Below are positions 31,653 through 40,614 of a stretch of 46,504 nt of DNA, piece by piece. The DNA is from DASVTR01 sp033855775 (GTDB lineage Bacteria; Acidobacteriota; Blastocatellia; Pyrinomonadales; Pyrinomonadaceae), in contig JAWVFT010000055.1 in the NCBI GenBank assembly GCA_033855775.1, positions 1-46,504 of the forward strand, read 5' to 3'. A program made the translations under genes and the position numbers. The notes beneath the pieces were generated by a model that saw only the letters and a program-made list of their open reading frames with translations, made no database searches and was not told the origin of the DNA. The first letter of the stretch is position 1. Each line of letters begins with the position of its first letter.

Positions 31653-32435
31653 TTATTTTCCTTGAAAGATGGGCGGGCGTTTTTCGAGGAAGGCGCGTGT
31701 GCCTTCGCGCATGTCGGCGGTTGAGAAGAGACGGCTGAAGAGTTCTGCTTCCAGCTTCAAGCCTTCTGCGAGCGGCAAGTCTTGCCCGCGTGTGACGGCT
31801 TCAAGGCAGGCGCGGATGGCGAGCGGCGCGAGTTGGCCGATAGCACGAGCGAGTTCTTCGGCTTCCGCCGAAACTTGCTCCACTGCCACGACCGCGTTGA
31901 CGAGGCCGAGGCTCAAAGCTTCCTCCGCCGTCAACTTTCCATTCGCCAGCATCAACTCGAAAGCGCGAGCGCGGCCCACGGCCCGCCGCAATCGCTGCGT
32001 TCCGCCGTAAGCCGGAATCACGCCGAGCTTCGTCTCCGGCAAACTGAAACTGGCATCCGCTCCCGCCACGCGCAGATGACACGCGAGAGCTAACTCCAGG
32101 CCGCCGCCAGCCGCCAAGCCACGCACGGCGGCGACGACCGGCACGCCGCAATGCTCAACAAGCGCGCAGACCGCCTGACCCCGCAGCGCAGCATCCCTCG
32201 CGCCCTCCGCATCAAGCGCGCTCAACTCTTCGATGTCCGTTCCGGCGCAGAACGCTTCGCCATCGCCGCTCAGGATAACGACGCGCAGGTCGCGGCGCGC
32301 GGCAATGGCCTCGAAGAGTTCGGCCAGCCGCTCAAGCATCACGCGCGTCAAGGCGTTGCGCTTCGACGGGCGATTGAGCCGCACGCGAGCGGTCGCGCCG
32401 TTTGTCTCGAAGATGATTGAATCTGCTGCGCTCAA
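31653..32435 (-). CDS. Enoyl-CoA hydratase/isomerase family protein
   Basis: The start is TTG at 32435; no ATG or GTG precedes the conserved domain. The 260-residue crotonase-fold protein has the CoA-binding oxyanion segments SGDGEAFCAGTDIEEL and AAGGGLELALACHL, and the two catalytic glutamates of true hydratases (Glu114 in GGGLELA, Glu134 in LPETKLGVIPAYGGTQRL). It should hydrate trans-2-enoyl-CoA in fatty-acid oxidation. It lies 39 bases downstream of the 3-hydroxyacyl-CoA dehydrogenase gene, an obvious metabolic pair. Confidence 0.93.
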   Translation of the reverse strand: MSAADSIIFETNGATARVRLNRPSKRNALTRVMLERLAELFEAIAARRDLRVVILSGDGEAFCAGTDIEELSALDAEGARDAALRGQAVCALVEHCGVPVVAAVRGLAAGGGLELALACHLRVAGADASFSLPETKLGVIPAYGGTQRLRRAVGRARAFELMLANGKLTAEEALSLGLVNAVVAVEQVSAEAEELARAIGQLAPLAIRACLEAVTRGQDLPLAEGLKLEAELFSRLFSTADMREGTRAFLEKRPPIFQGK

Positions 32436-32474
32436 ATTTTCGCGGCCTGACGATGACGGCGCGCATCGTTTATG

Positions 32475-33368
32475 TTAGACGAGCTTCATCGGCGTCGGGT
32501 TCTTCGGGTCTGTGGTGTAATCGTAGAAGCCGCGCCCCGATTTGCGCCCGTAGAGTCCGGCCAGCACCATGCGTTTTAGCAGCGGCGGCGGGGCAAAGCG
32601 TTTTTCCCGAAACTCGTTGAACATGATTTCGGCGATGTAATAGGTCGTGTCCAGCCCGACGAAATCGCCGAGCGTGAACGGCCCCATCGGATAACCGCAG
32701 CCGAGCTTCATCGCGTTGTCAATGTCAACGATTGAGCCGACGCCTTCTTCCAGAGCGCGCACGGCGTCGAGCATGTAAGGGACGAGCAGACGATTGACGA
32801 TGAAGCCCGTCTTGTCGCTCGTCCGCACAGTCGTCTTGCCGAGTCGCTGGCCGAACGCGACGGCCTCTTCGTAAACGCTCTCGTCCGTCAAAATCGTGCG
32901 CACCACTTCGACCAGCTTCATCAACGGCACGGGATTGAAGAAGTGCATCCCGATGAAGCGTTGCTGTCGCGCAGACGAAGTGGCCGTCATCATCTCCGTA
33001 ATCGAGATGGAAGACGTGTTGGAAGCGAAGACTGTCTCCGGCTTGCAGATTTCGTCCAACTCTTTGTAGGTCGCGCGCTTGATGTCAAGATTTTCGATGA
33101 TGGCTTCGATGATGATGTCGCAATCGCGCAGGTCTTCGAGCGCGGTCGTCCCCGTCAGGCGAGCGCGCGTCTGCTGTTGCTGCTCGCTCGTGATAGTTCC
33201 CTTTTCGGCAAACTTCGCCAGCGATTTTTCGATGCCGCCGAAGCCCTTCTCGTATAACTCCGCGGACACTTCGCGGACGATAGTTTCAAAGCCGGCGGCG
33301 GCGGCGGTCTGCGCGATGCCGGCGCCCATCAGGCCACAGCCGAGCACGCCAACCTTTTTGATTTCCAT
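32475..33368 (-). CDS. 3-hydroxyacyl-CoA (3-hydroxybutyryl-CoA) dehydrogenase
   Basis: The 297-residue protein has an N-terminal Rossmann domain (GVLGCGLMGAGIA, dinucleotide loop at residues 7-18), the NTSS segment, catalytic His142 in GMHFFNPVPLMKLVEVV, and the C-terminal domain FIVNRLLVPYMLDAVRALEEGVG with LYGRKSGRGFYDY at the end. It oxidises 3-hydroxyacyl-CoA with NAD+. The size fits the stand-alone short-chain (Hbd/FadB2) type rather than a multifunctional protein. AGGAGAGAG precedes ATG 33368. The downstream hydratase and acs on the other strand suggest shared acyl-CoA metabolism. Confidence 0.93.
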   Translation of the reverse strand: MEIKKVGVLGCGLMGAGIAQTAAAAGFETIVREVSAELYEKGFGGIEKSLAKFAEKGTITSEQQQQTRARLTGTTALEDLRDCDIIIEAIIENLDIKRATYKELDEICKPETVFASNTSSISITEMMTATSSARQQRFIGMHFFNPVPLMKLVEVVRTILTDESVYEEAVAFGQRLGKTTVRTSDKTGFIVNRLLVPYMLDAVRALEEGVGSIVDIDNAMKLGCGYPMGPFTLGDFVGLDTTYYIAEIMFNEFREKRFAPPPLLKRMVLAGLYGRKSGRGFYDYTTDPKNPTPMKLV

Positions 33369-33425
33369 TCTACTCTCTCCTCGTTAGTCGCTCTTTTATC
33401 AAAGCGATGTTGTGAAATCCCAAAT

Positions 33426-34781
33426 CTATTTTTTATCAGCCTGCTTGGTCGGCGTCGGCTGTTTTAAAAAGATGCCGTGCTGCTTGCCTTTGGTCTGAAC
33501 CCACTGCTTGTACTTTTCCATCCATGAGAGGATGTCTGCGCTGAGAGCTTCACGTTGCTGGCGGTCGCGCTGGTTTTCGCGTTGCGAAAACTCCTGGGTC
33601 GCAAACTCATGCGCGCGGTTGAGCAAAGCTTTCAACTCGCCGCGCAGAACGTCAGACTCTTTATCCAACGATGGCGCGCTTTCCAACGCTTTAAGCGCGG
33701 GAGCAATGGCGCTCGCATCCCTGTCATTCACGGCGTTCAAGAACGCGTTCAACCCCTGCTCTACGGCTTTAAGAAAAACCGCTCCGTCGGGTTCACCTTT
33801 GTCAGTCGAGTCAATAGCCGACGAATCATTGGGCGATAGCGCAGTCGTTCGATAATGCAGCGCGACCATCGTGAAGCTGACGACGACCAGCAAGAGAGCC
33901 GCCGCTTGCAGGACGTGCCAGAAGACGGCGACGCTGGCGCGCTCGCCCGGTCGCTTGTAGCCGACGACTAAAGCAAGGGCCGCGCCCGCGATAAGTCCGC
34001 CCATGTGCGCCGCGTTGTCTATGACCGGAATCGTGAAGCCGATGAAGACGTTGAGCAAAATCGTCGGCAGCATGCCTGTGCCGAAGGCGCGCTTGAAGCC
34101 GTCGGGCAGTTCATGCCGGAACTTGATGCCGAAGACGAAGAGCACGCCGATTAAGCCGAAGAGCGCGCCCGAAGCTCCGACCGAAGCGATGTCTGCGTTC
34201 TTGAAGAGAAAGCGGCTCGCCATGTTCAGATGCATGCCGGGGCGCACCGTCAGGTAACTGCCGAGGACGCCCGCCACGCCCGTCAAGACCCAGAAGAAAA
34301 CAAACTTGGCCGAGCCGTACAGACGCTCGACGTACGGCCCCAAGACCCACAGGCCGTACATGTTCATCAGCAGGTGTATGACGCCGCCGTGCAGAAAAAT
34401 CGGCGTCACCAAACGCCACCACTGCCCCGCGTTAATGAGGGCGTTGGTCTTCGCGCCGAAGGCCACGAGCGCGGAGTTGAACAGAGAACTGTTTTCGCCG
34501 CCGCTCTGAAGATAGATGAGCAGGAAGACGAAGATGTTGGCGACGAGAAAGACGATGGTGAACGGCGCGGGCCGCGTCAGGATAGCGCGAGCAAAGCGCA
34601 TCGTCTCGCGGTCGTAAACGGGGCGGCGCGACCTCGTGGTTGTCGGCTCCGGCGGCGCGGCTCCGCCCTGCGCCCCGCAGACCGCGCAATCAGTCTCGCC
34701 CGCGCCAATCAACGCGCCGCAGTTGCGGCACACGCTCGGACGCCCGGCAGACGGTGGCTGGTATGGCTGACTTTCCGACAC
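33426..34781 (-). CDS. Rhomboid intramembrane serine protease with N-terminal zinc ribbon
   Basis: The start is GTG at 34781. The 451-residue protein has a cytoplasmic zinc ribbon (Cys18, Cys21, Cys32, Cys35), then a six-helix rhomboid core with HGGVIHLLMNMYGLW, nucleophile Ser204 in GASGALFG and catalytic His259 in DNAAHMGGLIAG. The dyad is complete, so it is expected to cleave membrane-anchored substrates. A long C-terminal region (about 300-451) with Asp/Glu/Lys-rich helices (FLNAVNDRDASAIAPALKAL) has no recognised family and could be a regulatory domain. The thioredoxin-NHL gene lies upstream on the same strand across a word array. Confidence 0.9.
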   Translation of the reverse strand: MSESQPYQPPSAGRPSVCRNCGALIGAGETDCAVCGAQGGAAPPEPTTTRSRRPVYDRETMRFARAILTRPAPFTIVFLVANIFVFLLIYLQSGGENSSLFNSALVAFGAKTNALINAGQWWRLVTPIFLHGGVIHLLMNMYGLWVLGPYVERLYGSAKFVFFWVLTGVAGVLGSYLTVRPGMHLNMASRFLFKNADIASVGASGALFGLIGVLFVFGIKFRHELPDGFKRAFGTGMLPTILLNVFIGFTIPVIDNAAHMGGLIAGAALALVVGYKRPGERASVAVFWHVLQAAALLLVVVSFTMVALHYRTTALSPNDSSAIDSTDKGEPDGAVFLKAVEQGLNAFLNAVNDRDASAIAPALKALESAPSLDKESDVLRGELKALLNRAHEFATQEFSQRENQRDRQQREALSADILSWMEKYKQWVQTKGKQHGIFLKQPTPTKQADKK

Positions 34782-34849
34782 AAGCTTAAGTGGAATCTTT
34801 CAAACCGGATTCTACAATGAAGATTGAGTAAAGCAGAAATCAGGACTCA

Positions 34850-35065
34850 GACGAGACGCGGGGACGCGGAGACGTGACGATGCAAGCGACACGTAGACAG
34901 TAAGACGCAGCGACGCGGCAATGTAAGCGACGCGGAGATGCGGAGACAGGACGAGACGACGTTCTCATGAATTTCATCAGTTCTTTTCCCCGCGTCTCCG
35001 CGTCCCCGTCTCCGCGCGTCCCCGCGTCTCCGCGTCGCCGTGTCCCGGCGTCTCATTCCGTCTCG
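34850..35065. repeat. Long two-armed GCGGAGACG / CGTCTCCGCG word array
   Basis: The left half (34850-34959) is made of GACGCGGGGACG, GCGGAGACG and AAGCGACGCGG words. The right half (34987-35065) is made of CGCGTCTCCGCGTCCCCG words. Stretches of 16 or more bases are exactly complementary (for example within 34855-34874 and 34993-35008). A 27-base AT-richer centre separates them. It belongs to the same word family as 13891-14038. Confidence 0.75.
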
Positions 35066-35066
35066 T

Positions 35067-37154
35067 TCACTTAATCATGGCTTGGGCTTTAATCTCGTGG
35101 GGAGCGTTCGCGCTTGTTGTGAGTTCGACGGGCGCGCGCCAGTTGAGGGTTTTGATGCGGCAGACGCCTGTGTTGTCTTCGCGGCAGTAGAAGAGCGTGA
35201 GCGAGATGCGCAGGAGGAGAGAGCTTGCGCCAGCTTCGCCTGCGCGCAGCGCGAGCCGCAAAGGGAGTTGCGTGAGCTTTCCCGAATCAGCCGCGCCGCC
35301 CGATTTTGAAGCGAGCGTGAGACGCGCGCCGCCGTTCTCAATCGTGACCTTGTAGCGTTGCGGCGCCGAAGGATTCAGGTGATAGCCCGCGGGCAATTGC
35401 GCGTCAACGACGAGCGCGCCGTCGCTTCCTGCGCGCAGGGCTTGCGGAGCGAGCTTAATCTCTTCGGCGTTCGGCGCAAGAGTTTCGGTCGTCTCCGTCG
35501 CGGTGTTCGACGCGGGCGGCTGCAATCCTTTAATGATGAGCGTCGAGGTCTGCTTTGTTTGCAGGTCAACGACGCGGACGGCGTGGTTGTTCGTGTCTGC
35601 GATGTAGAGCTTGTCTGCGCCGACGCTCAGGCCGCCCGGCTCATAAAAACTCGCTTGCGCGCCGTCCGCCTGCCCCGGCTTTCCCGTGCCTAGAAAAGTT
35701 TTGACAGCCGAGTCCTTCGGGTCGAGCGTTTTGATTTTGTGATTGTAGGTATCGGCAATCAACACCTTGCCTTGATAAGCGACGAGGCCGAGCGGATGCT
35801 GCAAGCGCACGTCGTCGCCCGCGCCGTCCACGTCTCCAAACTCGAAGAGGTCGCCGCCCGCGAGCGTTGCGACTTCTCCTTTCTCAATATCAACGGCGCG
35901 AATGATGTTGGCTTCGCTGTCCGCGACATAAAGGCTGCGCCCGTCGCTCGCCAGTCCCGAAGGCTGCGCGAAGGCTGCGCCCGCTGGCGTTCCGTCCAAC
36001 TGCGTCGTCGTCGGCCCTAAGAGCGCGCCGTCAATTCGTCCCTCGCGGCCCGAGCCTGCGAAGACGCCGATTTCTCCTTTGTCCAAATCGAGCTTCCAGA
36101 TTTGATGCGGCCCGGCCATCGCTATGTAGAGAGCGCGCCCGACGAGTTGCAAATCCCAGGGCGAGTTGAGCGCGGTCGAGCGGGCCGCGCCCTGCGCATG
36201 ATAGTCGCGCGACTGCCGGCCCGTGCCTGCGATGGTTTCGACGCTGCGCGCCTGCAAGTTGACGCGGCGCAGCAGATGATTCTCCGTGTCGGCGACGTAG
36301 AGAAATTCGCCGTCGGTCGCCATGCCTTGCGGGCGATAGAAAGTGGCGCGCTCGAAGGAGCCGTCGGCAGAGCCGCGCGCTCCCGTCCCGATGGTGTCGA
36401 TGAGCGAGCCGTCGAGTTTGGTGACGACGATGCGATTATGGTTCGAGTCGGCGATGAAGAGACGGTCGCGCCTGGCGTCGGCCAAAACTTTGCCGGGAAA
36501 GGCGAGCGGCAAGTCTCCGACCTGCGCGCGTTCGAGCGCGAGCTTGAGCGGCTGCTCGTTCAACTCGCCGCGCGGGCGAAACTCCGCGATGAGTTTGGCG
36601 ATGGCCGCGTCGAGCGTCTCATAGTTGCCTTCGCCTTCCGCCGTGCCGACGACGTAGCCCGCCGGGTCAATCAGGATTTGCGTCGGCCATGCGCGCACGG
36701 CATAAGCCTGCCAGATGCTAAAGTCCGCGTCGTTGACGACCGGATGCTCAATCTCGTAGCGCAGGATGATGCGGCGAATGTTGTCCGTCTCCTTCTCGTT
36801 GTCGAACTTGGCGGAATGAACGCCGATGACGACGAGTTGATTGCCGTATTTGGCTTCGAGCCGTTTGAGGTCCGGGATGATGTGGATGCAGTTGATGCAG
36901 CCGTACGTCCAGAAATCCAGCAGCACGACTTTGCCTTTGAGCGCGGCGATGGAGAGCGGCTTGTCCGTGTTGAGCCAGCCGCGCCCGCCCGTCAACTCCG
37001 GCGCGCGGACGCGCCCCTGATAACGTGCAGACATTGAATCACTGCCTTTCAAAAGTTGAGCGCCGTTGGTTTGCGCTCTCGCCGCCGCGCCGCCGGAGAG
37101 CGCGAGCGCAAGCCAGAGCGCGAGTGAAAATCTGAGCGGTCGTGTGTTAAGCAT
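35067..37154 (-). CDS. Secreted thioredoxin-like/NHL-repeat protein (NHLRC2-like)
   Basis: This 695-residue protein has a signal peptide (about 1-28). A thioredoxin-like domain follows (about 50-185) with KVVLLDFWTYGCINCIHIIP and redox pair Cys86-Cys89. About six NHL repeats form a propeller (about 225-540), with units such as RLFIADSNHNRIVV, LYVADTENHLLRRV and LYIADTNNHAVRVV. The C-terminal 110 residues resemble the DsbD alpha domain, with GYHLNPSAP and a second cysteine pair in LFYCREDNTGVCRI. The order Trx-NHL-(DsbD-like) matches NHLRC2 relatives plus an added domain. The likely role is thiol-disulfide or redox chemistry in the periplasm. Confidence 0.88.
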   Translation of the reverse strand: MLNTRPLRFSLALWLALALSGGAAARAQTNGAQLLKGSDSMSARYQGRVRAPELTGGRGWLNTDKPLSIAALKGKVVLLDFWTYGCINCIHIIPDLKRLEAKYGNQLVVIGVHSAKFDNEKETDNIRRIILRYEIEHPVVNDADFSIWQAYAVRAWPTQILIDPAGYVVGTAEGEGNYETLDAAIAKLIAEFRPRGELNEQPLKLALERAQVGDLPLAFPGKVLADARRDRLFIADSNHNRIVVTKLDGSLIDTIGTGARGSADGSFERATFYRPQGMATDGEFLYVADTENHLLRRVNLQARSVETIAGTGRQSRDYHAQGAARSTALNSPWDLQLVGRALYIAMAGPHQIWKLDLDKGEIGVFAGSGREGRIDGALLGPTTTQLDGTPAGAAFAQPSGLASDGRSLYVADSEANIIRAVDIEKGEVATLAGGDLFEFGDVDGAGDDVRLQHPLGLVAYQGKVLIADTYNHKIKTLDPKDSAVKTFLGTGKPGQADGAQASFYEPGGLSVGADKLYIADTNNHAVRVVDLQTKQTSTLIIKGLQPPASNTATETTETLAPNAEEIKLAPQALRAGSDGALVVDAQLPAGYHLNPSAPQRYKVTIENGGARLTLASKSGGAADSGKLTQLPLRLALRAGEAGASSLLLRISLTLFYCREDNTGVCRIKTLNWRAPVELTTSANAPHEIKAQAMIK

Positions 37155-37523
37155 CTGCGAATCCCGGTTCCTGTCGTCTCGTCTCCTTAGAGCTTTGCCC
37201 CGACTAGTTACGTGGCGCGCTCAAGCGACGGATTTAGCTATCCATTCAACGGTCGAAATAGATAGACGAGTTTACCCGATTCCCGGCGATGATGCAGTCT
37301 GAGGCGATGCGTTGACACGCAGGATTCGTCATGTTAGAACCGCTCTTGTCCACCAAGGCTCTCACCTGCCAAAGCCCGCAGCAGCAGCGAGCACAGAAAG
37401 CGCGCTCGTCACTGTCGGCCCCGGCGGTCTTGAAGATTTCCGAAGCGGGCGCGTTTGCCCCTCGCTGCTCGCTGTCGCTAACGTTGGCCGCGTCCTGATA
37501 AAACTCGCTCGGCCCTGTCAATC
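37155..37523. other. Divergent intergenic region before the Ser/Thr kinase
   Basis: No supported gene. It holds a promoter-like pair for the kinase (37312-37340). The remaining sequence has no word array, hairpin or tandem repeat that I could see, which is unusual for this window. A 71-codon plus-strand frame at 37312-37527 has no ribosome binding site and overlaps the kinase start. Confidence 0.5.
37312..37340 (+). promoter_or_regulatory. Sigma-70-type promoter of the Ser/Thr kinase gene
   Basis: TTGACA (37312-37317), a 17-base spacer and TAGAAC (37335-37340) give a perfect -35 and a 4-of-6 -10. The leader to ATG 37524 would be about 175 bases. Confidence 0.4.
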
Positions 37524-40025
37524 ATGAAGCGTTGTCAAACCTGCAATATCCTCGGCGGCGATAACCAGTCCGCGTGCTACTCGGACGGGCAACCGCTCGT
37601 CGAAGACCCGCTCGCCACGACGCTTCAGGAAGCCATCGGCGAAAAATATTCGCTCACGAAGTTAATCGGCAAAGGCGCGATGGGCGCCGTCTATCGCGCG
37701 CATCACCGCGACCTGGGCGACGTGGCCATCAAGGTCATGCTTGGCCACGGCGATAGTCAAACTCTCTCGGAGCGTTTCCTGCGCGAGGCCCGCGCGCTCA
37801 GAAAGCTTCGCCATCAAAACGCCGTGCTCATCTACGACCTTGACCGCTCGCCGACGGGCGTCACCTACATGGTGATGGAGATGGTCGCGGGCCGCTCGCT
37901 CGGCGAAGACTTGCGCGAGCGCAAGCGGCTCACGCTGGACGAAACGATGGAGGTCGCCGAAGCGGTCTGTAGCGCGCTGGCCGCCGCCCATGAACGCGGC
38001 ATCATCCATCGTGACCTCAAGCCCGACAACATCCTGCGAGCCGAAGAGCAGGGACTCGACGGGCGCACGATTCGCGCGATTAAAATCGCGGACTTCGGCA
38101 TCGTCAAGCAACGACCGACGGGCGACGAAGAAGGCTCCGGGGTACAGTTAACGAAGTTTGGCAAGCCCATCGGCACGCCCTTCTACATGTCGCCCGAACA
38201 ATGGTTCGGCGACCTTTCAGGCATGGGCGCGCTCGACCATCGCGCGGACATCTACGCCCTCGGCTGCACGCTCTACGAACTGCTCTCCGGCCGCCCGCCC
38301 TTCGTCGGGCGCACGGCTTCAGAGATGCGCCGCCAGCATCTACACGACGAGCCGCCGTCGCTGCACAACGTTGCTTCGCATGTTCCCCTGCCCGTCAGCC
38401 GCGTCATCATGCGCTCGCTCGCCAAAGACCGCGACGAACGGCAGCAGACCGCCACGGAATTTTTTAACGAACTGCGCGCCGCCTACAACGAGAGCTTTCA
38501 AAGCACGGGCGAGAAGGTGGAAGCGCGGCTGCGTTCGACGCAGGAGGCTTGGCCGGACGAGCCTGCCGCCGAAGAGCCGCAAGCCATCCTGGTTGACACT
38601 GCGGAAGCCGTGCCGATGTTCACGGAGATAGCGCTGCCGATTGATTCCGGCCCGCCACCCGCCGACTCTGCGCCGCCGCCCGCAGAGCCTTTGCGCGAAG
38701 CGATGACAGCCGCGCTTTCATCATCCGTCGCCGCGCCTGACGCGCAAGAGTTATCCGCGCTCGACGCGCAAGAGCTACCGCAGCCGCCCACGGATTCCGG
38801 CGCGGTGTCCGAACAAACGCCGAGCTACAACTCGGTCGTCTCGCGCGCCAATCGTCCGCTTGAACACGAATTTCCGCACGCGCCTTCAGCCATCGGCACA
38901 AACTCGCGGCGCAGGCGCGTTCTCGTCATCGCCAGCGCGCTGCTGCTCGTCGGCTCCATCGTCGTCGTCGCCCTCGCCGTCTATCTTTATCGTCATCGCG
39001 CGCAGCCCTTTGCGACCGAGAACGTCTCGACGCCGCAAGTTCAGTTCAAGCCGCCGCAGTTGCCGATGAGCGCGCTCGCCGGAACGCTGGCCGTCAAGGC
39101 CGCGCCGGGCAGCGAAGTCTTCGTTGACGATGAACGCGCAGGCGCAACGGGAGCGGACGGGCTCTTGCAGTTGCAAACTCCAACCGGACAGCGCAGCGTG
39201 CGCGTCGCGGCGAAAAATTCGCGCCTCTGGATAAAGAACGACGCACGCGTCAGGGCGAACCAGAAGACTACGCTGACAGCCGCGCGCGAACGCCCGGTCG
39301 AAGTCGCGGAAGCGACCGAAGAGGAACATGAGCAACGCGCCGACGAAGCTTACAGGAAGAAGGACTACGACACAGCCGAAGCTGAATATCGTGAGTTGCT
39401 GAAGCTCGCCCCGAACAACGCCGCGACGCACGCGCGGCTCGCCGTCGTGCTGAACCAGCAGCAACGCTATGCGGAAGCCATAGATGAAGCGGCGGCGGCC
39501 ACGCGGCTCGACCCGAATGACGCGGACACGCGCGCCGCTCTCGTCAGGCTTTACTTGCTGAAGTGGCGCGACGCCGAAGCCGAAGCGACCGCGCGCCAAT
39601 TGCTCAAGCTCATGCCGAACGACGCGCAAGCTCATTACCTGCTGGCCCGTGTGTTGTCGCGCGATTCCGGCAAACTCGATGAAGCATTGAGCGAGATAGA
39701 AGTCGCGCTCAAGAGCAAAGAGACGCCGCAGTTTTTAGAGACGAAAGCATATGTGTTGCTGTCGCAAGGCTCGCGCGAAGAGGCTTTGAGAGTCGCGCGC
39801 CGCGCCGCAGAGTTAGAGCGCGGCAAAACGTCTTACGCGCGCGCCGCTCTGGCCGTCGTCCTCTTTCGCATGGAGCGCGTGGACGAAGCCGTCGCCATCT
39901 ACCGCGAGCTTCGGCAGGCGGACAAGACAGACCGCTATGGCGACAGCAAATGGCTCGAACTGCAACGCGCCTACAGCCGCCCCGTGCTCGAAACTCTCGC
40001 CGCGCTGATTGCGCGAACGAATTAG
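37524..40025 (+). CDS. Membrane Ser/Thr protein kinase with PEGA-like and TPR domains
   Basis: This 833-residue protein begins with a Cys-rich stretch (Cys4, Cys7, Cys18) resembling half a zinc ribbon. The kinase domain covers about 41-310: glycine loop GKGAMGAVY, Lys70 in VAIKVM, HRDLKPDN with Asp164, DFG Asp190 and TPFYMSPEQW. A long Pro/Ala/Glu-rich linker leads to a membrane helix (about 468-490). An extracytoplasmic PEGA-like segment (VKAAPGSEVFVDDERAGATG) and four to five TPRs (about 595-800) follow, with AYRKKDYDTAEAEYRELLKL and the like. It is an active-looking bacterial STPK anchored in the inner membrane. A CheW-like gene follows by 82 bases. Confidence 0.92.
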   Translation: MKRCQTCNILGGDNQSACYSDGQPLVEDPLATTLQEAIGEKYSLTKLIGKGAMGAVYRAHHRDLGDVAIKVMLGHGDSQTLSERFLREARALRKLRHQNAVLIYDLDRSPTGVTYMVMEMVAGRSLGEDLRERKRLTLDETMEVAEAVCSALAAAHERGIIHRDLKPDNILRAEEQGLDGRTIRAIKIADFGIVKQRPTGDEEGSGVQLTKFGKPIGTPFYMSPEQWFGDLSGMGALDHRADIYALGCTLYELLSGRPPFVGRTASEMRRQHLHDEPPSLHNVASHVPLPVSRVIMRSLAKDRDERQQTATEFFNELRAAYNESFQSTGEKVEARLRSTQEAWPDEPAAEEPQAILVDTAEAVPMFTEIALPIDSGPPPADSAPPPAEPLREAMTAALSSSVAAPDAQELSALDAQELPQPPTDSGAVSEQTPSYNSVVSRANRPLEHEFPHAPSAIGTNSRRRRVLVIASALLLVGSIVVVALAVYLYRHRAQPFATENVSTPQVQFKPPQLPMSALAGTLAVKAAPGSEVFVDDERAGATGADGLLQLQTPTGQRSVRVAAKNSRLWIKNDARVRANQKTTLTAARERPVEVAEATEEEHEQRADEAYRKKDYDTAEAEYRELLKLAPNNAATHARLAVVLNQQQRYAEAIDEAAAATRLDPNDADTRAALVRLYLLKWRDAEAEATARQLLKLMPNDAQAHYLLARVLSRDSGKLDEALSEIEVALKSKETPQFLETKAYVLLSQGSREEALRVARRAAELERGKTSYARAALAVVLFRMERVDEAVAIYRELRQADKTDRYGDSKWLELQRAYSRPVLETLAALIARTN

Positions 40026-40107
40026 CAGTTGTTAATAATCTTCGTTCAGTCGTTCGCATTCATCCACGGCGAACGACGGACGACAGACAAGCTGGCGCAT
40101 TTTAATC

Positions 40108-40614
40108 ATGACGAAGCGAGCGACAAATTCAGAGCCGGCGGAGCGCGAGCGGCTCGAAGTGTTCATTGTGCGGGCTGGCGAGCGTTGGCTCGGGTTAGCG
40201 GCGGAAGAAGTCGCGGGCGTCGAGCGAGGCCGTCAGCCGACGCCTCTGCCGCATGCTCCGGCGGCGTTGTTGGGAGTCGTCAGCGTGCGCGGTCGCATCC
40301 TGACGCTTCTCGACCCGCTCGCGCTGCTCGGCGAGCGAAGCGCGGAGACAACCGGTAACGCGAGGCCCGCTTTCATCCTCGCCCTGCGCGGCCAGGAGCA
40401 ACTCGCGCTCGCCGTCGAGAGCGAAGAACGATTGCGCGAAATCTTCGTTGACGAAATCGCGCCGCCCAACGGCACGGAAGCAAAGATTGCGCGCGGGACG
40501 TTTCAGGACGACGGCGCGAGCGTCACTCTTCTGGATGCGACGCGCCTCTTCGCGGCGGCAGTCGAAGGGATGGAGCCGCGACGACGTAAGCGAGCCTTGA
40601 CGGACGAGAGATGA
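40108..40614 (+). CDS. Stand-alone CheW-like domain protein
   Basis: The 168-residue protein has a CheW fold: VFIVRAGERWLGLAAEEVAGVE, the signature LLGVVSVRGRILTLLDPLALLG, and the ERLREIFVDEI segment, followed by LLDATRLFAA. CheW domains couple chemoreceptors to CheA or act as scaffolds. No other chemotaxis gene is present; the neighbour is a Ser/Thr kinase, so an adaptor role for that kinase is an inference. The last codons (GAC GAG AGA TGA) lie within an 18-base tandem repeat. The ribosome binding site is weak. Confidence 0.75.
   Translation: MTKRATNSEPAERERLEVFIVRAGERWLGLAAEEVAGVERGRQPTPLPHAPAALLGVVSVRGRILTLLDPLALLGERSAETTGNARPAFILALRGQEQLALAVESEERLREIFVDEIAPPNGTEAKIARGTFQDDGASVTLLDATRLFAAAVEGMEPRRRKRALTDER

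Noticed and set aside
34847..35056. 69-codon minus-strand frame rich in Arg and Asp
   Set aside because: It is a translation of the GCGGAGACG word array, not a protein gene.
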